NCBI RefSeq assembly: GCF_000160775.2
Contig: NZ_CM001024.1
Span: forward strand, 285,016 to 349,015
From: Aeromicrobium marinum DSM 15272
GTDB taxonomy: Bacteria; Actinomycetota; Actinomycetes; Propionibacteriales; Nocardioidaceae
DNA: 64,000 nt
Direction: 5' to 3'
Shown piece after piece: positions 1-7,818 of the stretch; the stretch's first letter is position 1, and each line of letters begins with the position of its first letter. The notes under the pieces are model-generated. The model was not told the DNA's origin and searched no databases. It was given only the letters and a program-made list of their open reading frames with translations. The position numbers and the translations under genes were made by a program.

Positions 1-1
1 G

Positions 2-118
2 ACCGAATACGCACTGATGGTCAGCATGATCACGTTCACGGTGATCGCGATCAACGCCCTCCTGGGCGGCATCGTGGCCGGGTTTTTTGCTGACCTGACG
101 GCCCTGATGGGCGGTTGA
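2..118 (+). CDS. Flp-type pilin, 3' end only
   Basis: The window opens inside this gene; 38 residues and the stop are visible. The fragment begins TEYALM, the Flp pilin motif (a Glu five residues after the prepilin peptidase cut, then a hydrophobic stretch), followed by about 25 hydrophobic residues and a short GG-ending tail. It is a second pilin or pseudopilin next to the complete flp gene at 280 and belongs to the same Tad pilus locus. The leader peptide lies outside the window, so the cleavage site cannot be inspected. Confidence 0.75.
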   Translation, partial: TEYALMVSMITFTVIAINALLGGIVAGFFADLTALMGG

Positions 119-131
119 CCCGGCCGCAGGG

Positions 132-147
132 TGTGACCTCGGTCACG
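132..147. promoter_or_regulatory. CRP/GlxR-like palindrome upstream of flp
   Basis: The sequence TGTGACCTCGGTCACG carries the GTGA-N6-TCAC arrangement of CRP-family sites. It lies about 130 bp before the flp start codon in otherwise gene-free DNA. That a cAMP-CRP or GlxR-type protein binds here is inference from the motif. Confidence 0.45.
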
Positions 148-184
148 AAGATGGCTCCGAAGAACTAGAAAAGATAGTCCGTAA

Positions 185-213
185 CTTCCAAGACAACTGA
201 GTCGTTGTACTCT
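185..213 (+). promoter_or_regulatory. Possible flp promoter
   Basis: A TACTCT -10-like box at 208-213 lies 17 bp after a poor -35 match (CTTCCA, 185-190). Transcription from here would give a leader of about 60 nt with a T-rich stretch before the flp ribosome site. GATAGT at 173-178 is an alternative -10. Weak evidence. Confidence 0.3.
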
Positions 214-279
214 AACTTTTTCTTCAGGGAGAGCCACCAACCCGGTGGCGAAAGCAACACCAAACTGAGGGAGTACATC

Positions 280-477
280 ATGACCAAGCTCAACTTCGTT
301 CTCGCCTACGCGATGTCCACGCTCGTCGCGGACCGCCGTGAGGACAAGGGCGCCACCGCCGTCGAGTACGCGCTGATCGTCGCCGGCATCGCCGTCGGCC
401 TGCTGGTGGCCGTCCAGGCCTTCGGCACCGCCCTGGCGACCTTCTTCACGGGTCTCGGCGCGCAGATCGGTATCTGA
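280..477 (+). CDS. flp: Flp family type IVb pilin
   Basis: A 65-residue major pilin of a Tad/Flp pilus. A charged leader is followed by DKGATAVEYALIVAGIAVG: the G/ATAVEYAL processing site with Glu five residues into the mature protein, then a hydrophobic assembly helix and a short glycine-rich tail. The prepilin peptidase should cut after the Gly of KGATAVEY. The start at 280 is chosen because GGGAG lies 7 bp upstream; an upstream in-frame ATG at 205 would add an unlikely 25-residue extension. A long hairpin follows the stop, so pilin mRNA is probably made in excess of the assembly genes. Confidence 0.9.
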   Translation: MTKLNFVLAYAMSTLVADRREDKGATAVEYALIVAGIAVGLLVAVQAFGTALATFFTGLGAQIGI

Positions 478-487
478 TCTAGGCCCC

Positions 488-532
488 GCAGAACGGGCCG
501 GCCGGTTGTCCATGTCGGCCGGCCCGTTCTGC
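488..532 (+). terminator. 17-bp perfect hairpin after flp
   Basis: Two perfectly complementary 17-nt arms (488-504 and 516-532) flank an 11-nt loop, starting 10 bp after the flp stop. No T-tract follows, so it is either a U-less actinobacterial terminator or a partial terminator/mRNA stabiliser that separates abundant pilin message from the tadE-tadC genes. Confidence 0.7.
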
Positions 533-661
533 ATCCCGGCCCCCCAGGGCCGGGACCCCCGGGGCGGCGGAACAGGGAAGGGAGACCCTGGACCGCACGC
601 GGGACCCGCCTCCGGGCGGTGAACCGCAGGCGCCCCTCTGCTGCAGAGGGAGAGCAGTCAG

Positions 662-1072
662 ATGAGCAACATCACGCGCACACGCGCACCGCACCGCCGG
701 CTCGGCCGCGGCGCCAGGGCCCGCGACGAGCGAGGCGCCGCCGCGGTCGAGCTGGCGCTCGTCGCTCCGATCCTGATCGCGCTCGCCGCCGGGATCGTCG
801 ACTTCGGGTTCCGCTACCAGCAGCACATCCAGTACACGAACGCCGCCATGCAGAGTGCGCGGGTCATGTCGATCACGAACAACTCCGACACGGCCACCAC
901 CGAGGCCCGGTCGCTCACGACCGCAGGCGTCGCCGTGACGGTCTCCGCCGGAGGCTGCGGGGTCGGTCAGAGCTCGGTGAGCGTGACCATCCAGGGCACC
1001 CGCGACACGTTGACCGGCCTGTTCGGCCAGACCTTCACGGTCCGAGGGACGGGACAGGTCCGATGCGAGTGA
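662..1072 (+). CDS. tadE: TadE-like pseudopilin
   Basis: A 136-residue TadE-family minor pilin of the Tad secretion system. A basic leader is followed by DERGAAAVELALVAPILIAL at about residues 22-41, the TadE signature (Gly cleavage, Glu at mature +5, hydrophobic helix), and then the conserved FGFRYQQHIQ region and a mainly beta C-terminal part with two cysteines. GGGAGAG lies just upstream. The stop overlaps the next gene by 10 bp, which implies translational coupling with the TadG-like gene. Confidence 0.88.
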   Translation: MSNITRTRAPHRRLGRGARARDERGAAAVELALVAPILIALAAGIVDFGFRYQQHIQYTNAAMQSARVMSITNNSDTATTEARSLTTAGVAVTVSAGGCGVGQSSVSVTIQGTRDTLTGLFGQTFTVRGTGQVRCE

Positions 1073-2400
1073 GCCGACTGCTGCGCCCGAGCACGATCCA
1101 CGAGGACCGTGGTGCCACGGCCATCATCACGGCCGTCATCATGACCAGTCTGTTGAGCATCGGCGCGCTCACGATCGACTACGGGGCCGCATCGCACGTG
1201 CGCCGGCAGACCCAGAACGCGGCCGACGCCACCACGCGCTCGATCGTCGAGAACTGCGCCAAGCAGGCTGCAGCGGCCGGCCAGAACGTCCTCGACGGCG
1301 CGTGCGTGAGCGCCACGGGTACGGCAGACGCCTCCACGATCGTCCAGGGGAACGCCCCGGGCTCGGCGCCCGACGCCCCCGTCATCGGCGGCGCCGGACG
1401 CGAGGTCTCGGTCACGGTCGCCGAACCGGTCGACTACCGCCTCGCCCAGCTGCTGGGCAAGGACTCCGACGTCGTCCGGTCGTCCGCGACGGCCGAGTGG
1501 ACCAACCTGCGGCCGGTCGAGGGATTCCCCGTGGTGCCGTTCGGTGTCGCGCAGTGCACGTACAACGACTTCAGGCCCTCGGCCGGCAACGTCGACGGTG
1601 CGCGGACCCTGATCCGCTCCGACGTCCTGCAGACCGTGCGCAGCCTCGTGAACAACGCGACCGGCTTGCTCTCCGGTATCGCGGGTTTCCTCCGGGGCAT
1701 CCTGTTCCCCGTCAACGACCTCATCGGGGCCATCACCGGGTCCGATGCGGAGTGCGGTGACGGGTCGGCCAACGATGTCCTCGCGATGCAGGGCGGAGCC
1801 TGGCTGACCGAGGCGATCGACCTCGATCTCGTCGGAGCCTCCTGCGACATCGACACCAGGATCGGCGTGCTGCTGTACGCCAGCAGCACCCTGCACGACG
1901 TGCTCACGAGCCGCTGTGCCGCGCGCTTCGGGACCCAGATCCGTGCCGGCGACACCATCCTGCTGCCGATCTACCGGCCCAAGGAGGTCCTCACCAACGT
2001 CACGGGGGCCTTGGGTCTCTCGATCCAGGCCTGCGGCAGCGGTGTCAGCGGCAACTGCGTCAAGGTGCCGCCGAACCTGGGGGCCGAGATCGTCGGCTAC
2101 GCACCGTTCAAGGTGACCGGTTGGCGGTTCGGCAGCAACTCCAGCTCGGACCCGTTGGCGCCGACGTGCAACAACATCACGATCTCGTTGCCGCTGCAGC
2201 AGCTGCTGTCGCAGCTCCTCCTCGTGGGCCCGCTGCTCAACTTCGTCCTGGGTCTACTCGGCTTCACCGTCGTGGAGGCGTCGGTCGGCTGCAACGGGAT
2301 CCAGGGCTACTTCACCAAGTCCTTCACGAAGGACCCCAACTTCGAGTACGCGGCGGACGGTGCCGACTTCGGCGCCGGGCTGGTGCGGCTCAAGAACTGA
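1063..2400 (+). CDS. TadG-like pilus assembly protein
   Basis: A 445-residue protein with an N-terminal DRGATAIITAVIM segment (about residues 15-27) typical of TadG/TadE-type proteins, one membrane helix, and a large extracytoplasmic region with scattered cysteines and hydrophobic stretches near residues 190-220 and 370-405. The N-terminus, with the RRQTQNAADATT motif at about residues 47-58, matches the Flp-associated Tad domain placed at the start of TadG. Start 1063 lies inside the end of tadE. Its role is probably to anchor or initiate the pilus in the envelope; the C-terminal half is poorly conserved and I cannot assign its fold. Confidence 0.75.
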   Translation: MRVSRLLRPSTIHEDRGATAIITAVIMTSLLSIGALTIDYGAASHVRRQTQNAADATTRSIVENCAKQAAAAGQNVLDGACVSATGTADASTIVQGNAPGSAPDAPVIGGAGREVSVTVAEPVDYRLAQLLGKDSDVVRSSATAEWTNLRPVEGFPVVPFGVAQCTYNDFRPSAGNVDGARTLIRSDVLQTVRSLVNNATGLLSGIAGFLRGILFPVNDLIGAITGSDAECGDGSANDVLAMQGGAWLTEAIDLDLVGASCDIDTRIGVLLYASSTLHDVLTSRCAARFGTQIRAGDTILLPIYRPKEVLTNVTGALGLSIQACGSGVSGNCVKVPPNLGAEIVGYAPFKVTGWRFGSNSSSDPLAPTCNNITISLPLQQLLSQLLLVGPLLNFVLGLLGFTVVEASVGCNGIQGYFTKSFTKDPNFEYAADGADFGAGLVRLKN

Positions 2401-2432
2401 CCATGCAGATCCTCGGATAGGGAGACGAGATC

Positions 2433-3119
2433 ATGAAGAAGAAACTGATGGCCGCCGTCATGGCGGGAGTCCTGGCCGTCGCGGGAGTGGCGCTGCTGGT
2501 GCTGTGGGCGATGAACGCGAACGATCGAGCCTTCGACGGCGCCGAGCTGGTGACCGTGGTGCGCGTCGTGGAGCCGGTGCCGCAGGGCACCAGCGCCGCC
2601 GAGCTCGCGGGCCTGGTCGAGACCGACGAGGTCCCGGTGACCTCGGTGCCGGACGGCGCGATCGAGTCCGTCGACGAGGTGGCAGGGCTCGCCGCCACGG
2701 CGCGGCTGCTGCCCGGTGAGGTGGTGCTGCGGGCGCGGTTCGCGGCCCCGGGCGACTCCGGCGCCGGCAAGGTGGATGTCCCCGCCGGCCTGCAGGAGAT
2801 CACCTTCAGCCTCGAGGGGCAGCGGGTGGTCGGAGGCCAGGTCAAGGCCGGCGACAAGGTCGGCGTGTTCGGCACCTACGACCCCGAGCAGGGCGACTCG
2901 TGGGCGAACCTGGTCAGCCACGACGTGCTGGTGACCCGGGTCGACCAGGCCACCACGGCCGACGCCTCGACGGCGATCGCCGTCACCGTGGCCGTGGGGA
3001 CCGAGCTGGCCGAGAAGATCGCGTTCACGATGGACTTCGGACGCATGTGGCTGTCGCTGCAGAACGCTGACACCGACAAGAGCGGCGAGCGCGTCATCAT
3101 CGGGGCTGATCTCCAATGA
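2433..3119 (+). CDS. cpaB: CpaB/RcpC-like pilus assembly protein
   Basis: A 228-residue protein with one N-terminal membrane helix (about residues 5-27) and then an SAF-type domain with the pattern seen in CpaB/RcpC: VVRVVEPVPQGT early and LLPGEVVLRARF near residue 95, followed by a second conserved block VPAGLQEITFSL. CpaB proteins are periplasmic/extracytoplasmic parts of the Tad machine. AGGGAG lies 8 bp before the ATG. The stop overlaps the cpaE start by 4 bp (ATGA). Confidence 0.82.
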   Translation: MKKKLMAAVMAGVLAVAGVALLVLWAMNANDRAFDGAELVTVVRVVEPVPQGTSAAELAGLVETDEVPVTSVPDGAIESVDEVAGLAATARLLPGEVVLRARFAAPGDSGAGKVDVPAGLQEITFSLEGQRVVGGQVKAGDKVGVFGTYDPEQGDSWANLVSHDVLVTRVDQATTADASTAIAVTVAVGTELAEKIAFTMDFGRMWLSLQNADTDKSGERVIIGADLQ

Positions 3120-4321
3120 CGCGCACGCTGATCCTCGGCGGGGACGACGCTCTGATGGCCCGCATCAACGTGCTTCCGGGCACACAGGTCGTCGCCCTCA
3201 GCAGCGAGACGATCCAGGCCGAGCGCTTCGACCTGCTGCGGAGTCTGGACCCGCAAGCGCTTCCGGACCTGATCATGCTCTGTGAGGAGCTGCCCATCGA
3301 ATGGTCCCTCGAACTCGCACGCGCCACCGACGAGCGGTACCCGACGATCGACCTGGTGCTGGTCGGCGAGTACTCGGCCGAGGTGGTGGTGGAGGCCATG
3401 CGTTCAGGCGTCCGCGACATCGTCACGCCCGAGGCGCCGGACTCCCGCCTGGTCGAGGTGCTGCGTCGTGCCGAGCAGCACCGGGTCGCGGGTGCCCCCC
3501 TCACGTCCACGCCGGGTGCGGCCGTGCCTGCGGCCGTCAACCCGGAGGACACGCGGGTGATCGTCGTGGTGTCGCCCAAGGGTGGGGTCGGCAAGACCAG
3601 CATCTCGACGAATCTCGCGATCGGTCTGGCCGAGCAGCATCCGTCCGAGGTGGTGCTCGTCGACCTCGACCTGCAGTTCGGTGACGTGGCCTCGACGCTC
3701 AACATCAACCCGACCTCCACGATGGAGCACGCGCTGACCGACGAGGCGGCCGAGGACACCTTCGTGCTCAAGACGATGCTCGCCGTCCACCCGTCGGGAT
3801 TCCACGTCCTGCCGGGCGCGGACTCGCCGGCAGCGACGGAGCACGCGACCGGTCGCCAGATCCGGCGACTGATCGAGCAGCTGGCCACCCAGTTCGCCTA
3901 CGTCGTGGTCGACACCGCCGCAGGGCTCGACGAGCCGACCCTGGCGGCGTTGGAGGTCGCTGACGACGTGATCGTGGTGTCGACCATGGATGTCTCGTGC
4001 GTGCGGGGTGTGCGCAAGGAGATCGAGCTGCTGTTGCAGCTCGAGCTGCTGCCCGCCTCCCGGATGGTGGTGCTGAACCTGGCCGATCGACAGTCCGGCA
4101 TGAGGGTGAAGGACGTGGAGGCCGTGATCGGTCTGCCCGTCGACGTCGTCATCCCGCGGGCGCCGGAGGTCCAGCTGGCCTCCAACCACGGCGAGCCCAT
4201 CATGCTGAAGGGCCGCAAGAAGGGCGGACCGTTCGTCAAGGCCGTCCACCAGGTCATCGACCGACTCGCGCGGCAGGGCAAGAGTGCCGACGTGAAGCAC
4301 CGGAGGGTGGAAGTCGCATGA
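3116..4321 (+). CDS. cpaE: CpaE/TadZ-like localisation ATPase
   Basis: A 401-residue protein with a degenerate receiver-like N-terminal domain (about residues 1-125) and a ParA/MinD-type ATPase domain. The deviant Walker A motif SPKGGVGKTS is near residues 153-162, followed by DLDLQFGD as the Walker A'/switch region. CpaE/TadZ proteins place the Tad secretion machine at a cell pole or site. It overlaps cpaB and tadA by 4 bp each. Confidence 0.87.
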   Translation: MTRTLILGGDDALMARINVLPGTQVVALSSETIQAERFDLLRSLDPQALPDLIMLCEELPIEWSLELARATDERYPTIDLVLVGEYSAEVVVEAMRSGVRDIVTPEAPDSRLVEVLRRAEQHRVAGAPLTSTPGAAVPAAVNPEDTRVIVVVSPKGGVGKTSISTNLAIGLAEQHPSEVVLVDLDLQFGDVASTLNINPTSTMEHALTDEAAEDTFVLKTMLAVHPSGFHVLPGADSPAATEHATGRQIRRLIEQLATQFAYVVVDTAAGLDEPTLAALEVADDVIVVSTMDVSCVRGVRKEIELLLQLELLPASRMVVLNLADRQSGMRVKDVEAVIGLPVDVVIPRAPEVQLASNHGEPIMLKGRKKGGPFVKAVHQVIDRLARQGKSADVKHRRVEVA

Positions 4322-5721
4322 GTCTCAGCGATCGTCTCGCCACGGCACGGGACCGGGCCGAGTTCAGCAGCGTCGTGACGGCGACGGCCACCGCGGCGGG
4401 TGTCGAGCCGGGCGCCGCGCCGGTGGCCCTGAAGGTGACCGACGCGCTGGCGGGGGTCAAGGCCCGCGCGGTGGAGGAACTCTTCAAGCGGCTCGGAGCG
4501 CGGATCAACGACTCCTCGCTGACCGAGGCGCAGCTGGCGGAGTTCGTGCGGGAGGAGCTCAACCAGATCATCGACGACGAGCAGCTGCTGCTGACGTCCG
4601 ACGAGCGCGGACGGTTGATCCAGGACATCGAGGACGACGCGCTCGGACTCGGTCCGCTGCAGCGGGTGCTCGAGGACCCGAGCGTCACGGAGGTGATGGT
4701 CAACGGCCACGACTGCATCTACGTCGAGCGCAACGGCAAGATCGTGCTCAGCGGGCTGAAGTTCACCTCCGAGGCCCACCTGCGTCGAGCCATCGAGCGG
4801 ATCGTCAGCCGGGTCGGGCGGCGGGTGGACGAGTCCTCCCCGATGGTGGACGCACGTCTGCAGGACGGGTCGCGGGTCAACGCCGTGGTGCCTCCGCTCG
4901 CGGTCCGTGGATCGTCTCTGACGATCCGCAAGTTCTCGGAGACACCGTTCACCGCCAAGGACCTGATCGAGTTCGGTTCGATGACCGCGCAGATGGCCGA
5001 GCTGCTGCGAGGCGCGGTGGAGGCCCGGCTCAACATCCTGGTCAGCGGCGGCACGGGCACCGGCAAGACGACGTTGCTGAACGTGCTGTCGGGGTTCATT
5101 CCGGACGGCGAGCGGATCGTGACGATCGAGGACGCCATCGAGCTGAAGCTGCAGCAGGACCACGTGGTCCAGCTGGAGTCTCGGCCGGCCAACATCGAGG
5201 GCTCCGGCGAGGTCTCGATCCGCGACCTGGTGCGCAACTCCTTGCGCATGAGGCCGGATCGCATCGTGGTCGGCGAGTGCCGTTCCGGCGAGGCGCTCGA
5301 CATGCTCCAGGCGATGAACACCGGCCACGACGGGTCGATCAGCACGCTGCACGCCAACTCGCCGCGGGACTGCATCGCGCGACTCGAGACCCTGGTGCTG
5401 ATGGCCGGGATGGACCTGCCGCTGCGGGCGATCCGCGAGCAGATCGCCTCGGCGGTCGACCTGATCGTGCAGATCCAACGGCTGCGGGACGGGACCCGAC
5501 GGATCACCCACGTGACCGAGGTGCTCGGGATGGAGCAGGACATCGTGACCCTGCAGGACGCGTTCCTGTTCGACTTCTCGGCCGGCATGGACGAGCACGG
5601 CCGATTCGTCGGCGTGCAGCGTCCGACCGGTGTGAGACCACGGTTCACCGAACGCTTCGAGGAGCTCGGCATCCACGTACCGATGGACTCCTACGATCCG
5701 GGGCAGGTGAGGGTCCGATGA
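4318..5721 (+). CDS. tadA: TadA/CpaF secretion ATPase
   Basis: A 467-residue hexameric motor ATPase of the GspE/VirB11 superfamily that powers Flp pilus assembly. An N-terminal domain carries LGPLQRVLEDPSVTEVMVNG, the Walker A motif SGGTGTGKTT starts near residue 243, the Walker-like TIEDAIELKL is near 267, and the His box STLHANSPRD is near 343. Length and domain order are normal for the family. Start chosen at the ATGA overlap with cpaE; tadB follows with another 4-bp overlap, so cpaB-cpaE-tadA-tadB is one translationally coupled set. Confidence 0.93.
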   Translation: MSLSDRLATARDRAEFSSVVTATATAAGVEPGAAPVALKVTDALAGVKARAVEELFKRLGARINDSSLTEAQLAEFVREELNQIIDDEQLLLTSDERGRLIQDIEDDALGLGPLQRVLEDPSVTEVMVNGHDCIYVERNGKIVLSGLKFTSEAHLRRAIERIVSRVGRRVDESSPMVDARLQDGSRVNAVVPPLAVRGSSLTIRKFSETPFTAKDLIEFGSMTAQMAELLRGAVEARLNILVSGGTGTGKTTLLNVLSGFIPDGERIVTIEDAIELKLQQDHVVQLESRPANIEGSGEVSIRDLVRNSLRMRPDRIVVGECRSGEALDMLQAMNTGHDGSISTLHANSPRDCIARLETLVLMAGMDLPLRAIREQIASAVDLIVQIQRLRDGTRRITHVTEVLGMEQDIVTLQDAFLFDFSAGMDEHGRFVGVQRPTGVRPRFTERFEELGIHVPMDSYDPGQVRVR

Positions 5722-6662
5722 GCGCGGCGCTGGTCGCGGGACTGGTGCTGGTGGCGCTCGCGCTCCTGCTCGGTTCGTACCTCGTCGTGGACGGATCGGC
5801 GCCGCGGATCTCCAAGGAGCGACGGACCGGTCGACCCGAAGCCTCACAGGAGCCGCTGACGAAGGTGATGTACGGCCAGCTGGTCGACGTCATCGATCGA
5901 TTCCTCCGCAGCAGCGGATGGAAGCCGTTCCGGACCAGTGAGCTGGAGCTGGCCGACATCAAGGTCCCTGCTGCGCAGCTCGTGGCGTGGGTGTTTCTCG
6001 GGTCCGCGGCCGGATTCCTGGCCGGACTGGTCCTGCGGCAGAACGTCTGGCTCGGTCTCGCTGCCGCCGTGATCGCCCCGGTCGGGGCCAAGATGTGGGT
6101 GAAGATGCGGACGGCCAAGCGTCGCCGGGAGTTCAACGCCCAGCTCGACGGGATGCTGCAGATGCTGGCGTCCTCGATGCGCGCGGGCCAGAGCTTCCAA
6201 CAGGCGATGGGGTCGTGCGCGCGCGATGCCGACAGCCCGATGCAGGACGAGCTCACGCGCATCCTCAACGAGAACCGCCTGGGCCGCGACATCATCGCCT
6301 CGATGAACGACACCGCAGAGCGGATGGAGTGCGAGGACTTCGTGTGGCTGGCCGAGGCCGTCGAGCTGACGCGCGAGAGCGGAGGCAACCTCAACGAGAT
6401 CATCGACCGGGTCGCACAGATGATCCGTGATCGGTCGGAGATCCGCGAGAAGGTGCACGCCTACGCCTCGGAGGGGCGGTTCAGCTCGTACATCCTGATG
6501 AGTCTGCCGCTGCTGATCGCGGTGGCGTACTCCTTCATCACGCCGGGCTACCTGGACCCGCTGTTCTCGACGGGTCTGGGGCTGGCCCTCGTGGGTGGCT
6601 CGGTCGTCATGTACACCATCGCGTTCCTGTGGATGCGCATCATCGTGGACATCAAGGTCTGA
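5718..6662 (+). CDS. tadB: TadB inner-membrane platform protein
   Basis: A 314-residue type II secretion F-domain protein. There is an N-terminal helix (residues 1-24), a pair of helices near 88-120, a cytoplasmic F domain with the conserved QLDGMLQMLASSMRAGQSFQ segment, and two C-terminal helices. TadB and TadC form the membrane platform on which TadA acts. Confidence 0.9.
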   Translation: MSAALVAGLVLVALALLLGSYLVVDGSAPRISKERRTGRPEASQEPLTKVMYGQLVDVIDRFLRSSGWKPFRTSELELADIKVPAAQLVAWVFLGSAAGFLAGLVLRQNVWLGLAAAVIAPVGAKMWVKMRTAKRRREFNAQLDGMLQMLASSMRAGQSFQQAMGSCARDADSPMQDELTRILNENRLGRDIIASMNDTAERMECEDFVWLAEAVELTRESGGNLNEIIDRVAQMIRDRSEIREKVHAYASEGRFSSYILMSLPLLIAVAYSFITPGYLDPLFSTGLGLALVGGSVVMYTIAFLWMRIIVDIKV

Positions 6663-6672
6663 GGAGAATGCC

Positions 6673-7569
6673 GTGATCGTCATCGCTGTCACCCTGCTGG
6701 GGCTCTCCCTGGCTGCCCTGTGTGTCGCCCTCGGTCTGATCCAGACGACCGACGCCAAGACCCGCGAGCGTCTCGTGGGAGTGGAGTCGGGCGGCGTCCA
6801 TGTCGCCAATGACGGCCGCACCGGTCTGGCCCGTCTTCAGTTCGAGGGACCGGAGGATGCGGCACGGCTGGTCATCCCGATGCGGCTGCGCACGCGGCTC
6901 GAACGCAATCTCATGCTGGCCGGGTACCCGGCGGGCTGGACCTGGCAGAAGATCCTGATCCTGAAGATCGCGGCACCGCTCATCCTGGCCGTGGCGATGA
7001 GGGAGTTCGCGTTCAGCGAGTTCTCGATGGTCAACACGACGGTCGGGGTCGGCTCGGTGATCGTGGCCTACCTCCTGCCGGATCTGCTGCTGTCGAGCCG
7101 CGCCCGCGAGCGGCAGGCTGCCATGGAGCTGGAGCTGCCGGATGCGCTCGACAAGATCGTCATCTCCTTGGAGTCGGGGCTGGGGTTCGAGTCGGCCCTC
7201 ATGAACGCTGCCGAGACCGGCAAGGGCGATTTCGCCGACGAGCTCGTCCGGACGCTGCAGGACATCCAGGTCGGCATGCCTCGGCGGGCCGCCTACGAGG
7301 CGCTGGTGAACCGCACGGAGTCCGAGGACATCAGGCGGTTCGTGCGGAGTCTGATCCAGGCGGAGGAGACCGGAGTCTCGGTGTCGACGGTGGTGCGCAA
7401 CCAGAGCGCGGACATGCGCATGAAGCGCAAGCTCCGCGCCGAGGGCAAGGCGCAGCAGGTCTCGGTCAAGCTCCTGTTCCCGCTGATCTTCTGCTTGTTC
7501 CCCGTGCTGTTCGTCATCGTGCTGGCGCCCGGCGTGATGACGGCCATCGAGGGGTTCAAGGGCCTGTGA
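6673..7569 (+). CDS. tadC: TadC inner-membrane platform protein
   Basis: A 298-residue partner of TadB with the F domain block ELELPDALDKIVISLESGLG and EALVNRTESEDIRRFVRSLI, flanked by membrane helices at the N-terminus, the middle and the C-terminus. The GTG at 6673 is preferred because GAGGAG lies 7 bp upstream and the nearby ATG at 6668 opens a two-codon frame. It is the last gene of the Tad operon; a hairpin follows 48 bp after the stop. Outer components and the TadV peptidase are not in the window. Confidence 0.9.
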   Translation: MIVIAVTLLGLSLAALCVALGLIQTTDAKTRERLVGVESGGVHVANDGRTGLARLQFEGPEDAARLVIPMRLRTRLERNLMLAGYPAGWTWQKILILKIAAPLILAVAMREFAFSEFSMVNTTVGVGSVIVAYLLPDLLLSSRARERQAAMELELPDALDKIVISLESGLGFESALMNAAETGKGDFADELVRTLQDIQVGMPRRAAYEALVNRTESEDIRRFVRSLIQAEETGVSVSTVVRNQSADMRMKRKLRAEGKAQQVSVKLLFPLIFCLFPVLFVIVLAPGVMTAIEGFKGL

Positions 7570-7616
7570 GGTCTCGGCGACCGGACCGGGCGGACGCGAC
7601 CGGGTGATCTCGGGGC

Positions 7617-7653
7617 GCCGGTGCCCGCGGCCCCTATCCGCGGTCGCACCGGC
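7617..7653 (+). terminator. Hairpin after the Tad operon
   Basis: GCCGGTG and CCGCGG arms (7617-7630) pair with CCGCGG and CACCGGC (7638-7653) around a 7-nt loop, followed by a pyrimidine run (GTCTCTCTC). It is a likely terminator for tadC transcription. Confidence 0.65.
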
Positions 7654-7690
7654 GTCTCTCTCCCGGGAGACCCGCTCCCTCGGGGGCGCG

Positions 7691-7720
7691 CCCGGGCCCG
7701 CCGAGGGAGGTGGGCCCGGG
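7691..7720. terminator. Second GC-rich hairpin before alkB
   Basis: Nine-nt arms CCCGGGCCC (7691-7699) and GGGCCCGGG (7712-7720) flank a 12-nt loop. Each arm is itself nearly palindromic. It lies between the tadC terminator and the alkB promoter and may insulate the two operons. Confidence 0.5.
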
Positions 7721-7761
7721 ACCGCGTCAACGACGGGCGGTGATTTACATGTCACATACAC

Positions 7762-7790
7762 TTGTCAAGTCACTTGACATGTCATACCTT
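7762..7790 (+). promoter_or_regulatory. alkB operon promoter
   Basis: TTGTCA (7762-7767) and TACCTT (7785-7790) are spaced by exactly 17 bp, giving a good sigma-A-type promoter with a leader of about 20 nt before the alkB ribosome site. A consensus TTGACA at 7774-7779 has no matching -10. The promoter lies entirely inside overlapping palindromes. Confidence 0.6.
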
Positions 7791-7799
7791 GATGTCAAG
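7763..7799. promoter_or_regulatory. Nested operator palindromes at the alkB promoter
   Basis: TGTCAAG-TCA-CTTGACA (7763-7779) is a perfect 7+3+7 palindrome overlapping the -35 box. CTTGACAT (7773-7780) pairs again with ATGTCAAG (7792-7799) across the -10 box. The shared CTTGACA half-site means two repressor dimers could use overlapping sites. The TetR gene that closes this operon is the obvious candidate ligand-controlled repressor, as AlkU-type regulators are in related alkB operons. Confidence 0.6.
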
Positions 7800-7818
7800 C
7801 AGGCATCAGGAGGATGAC

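Noticed and set aside
619-1062. Long N-terminal extension of the TadG-like gene back to 619
   Set aside because: It runs antisensibly through tadE in another frame; the ATG at 1063 overlapping the tadE stop gives the family N-terminus.
7773-7802. TTGACA at 7774 as the alkB -35
   Set aside because: At 17 bp spacing the -10 would read AAGCAG; TTGTCA-N17-TACCTT fits much better.
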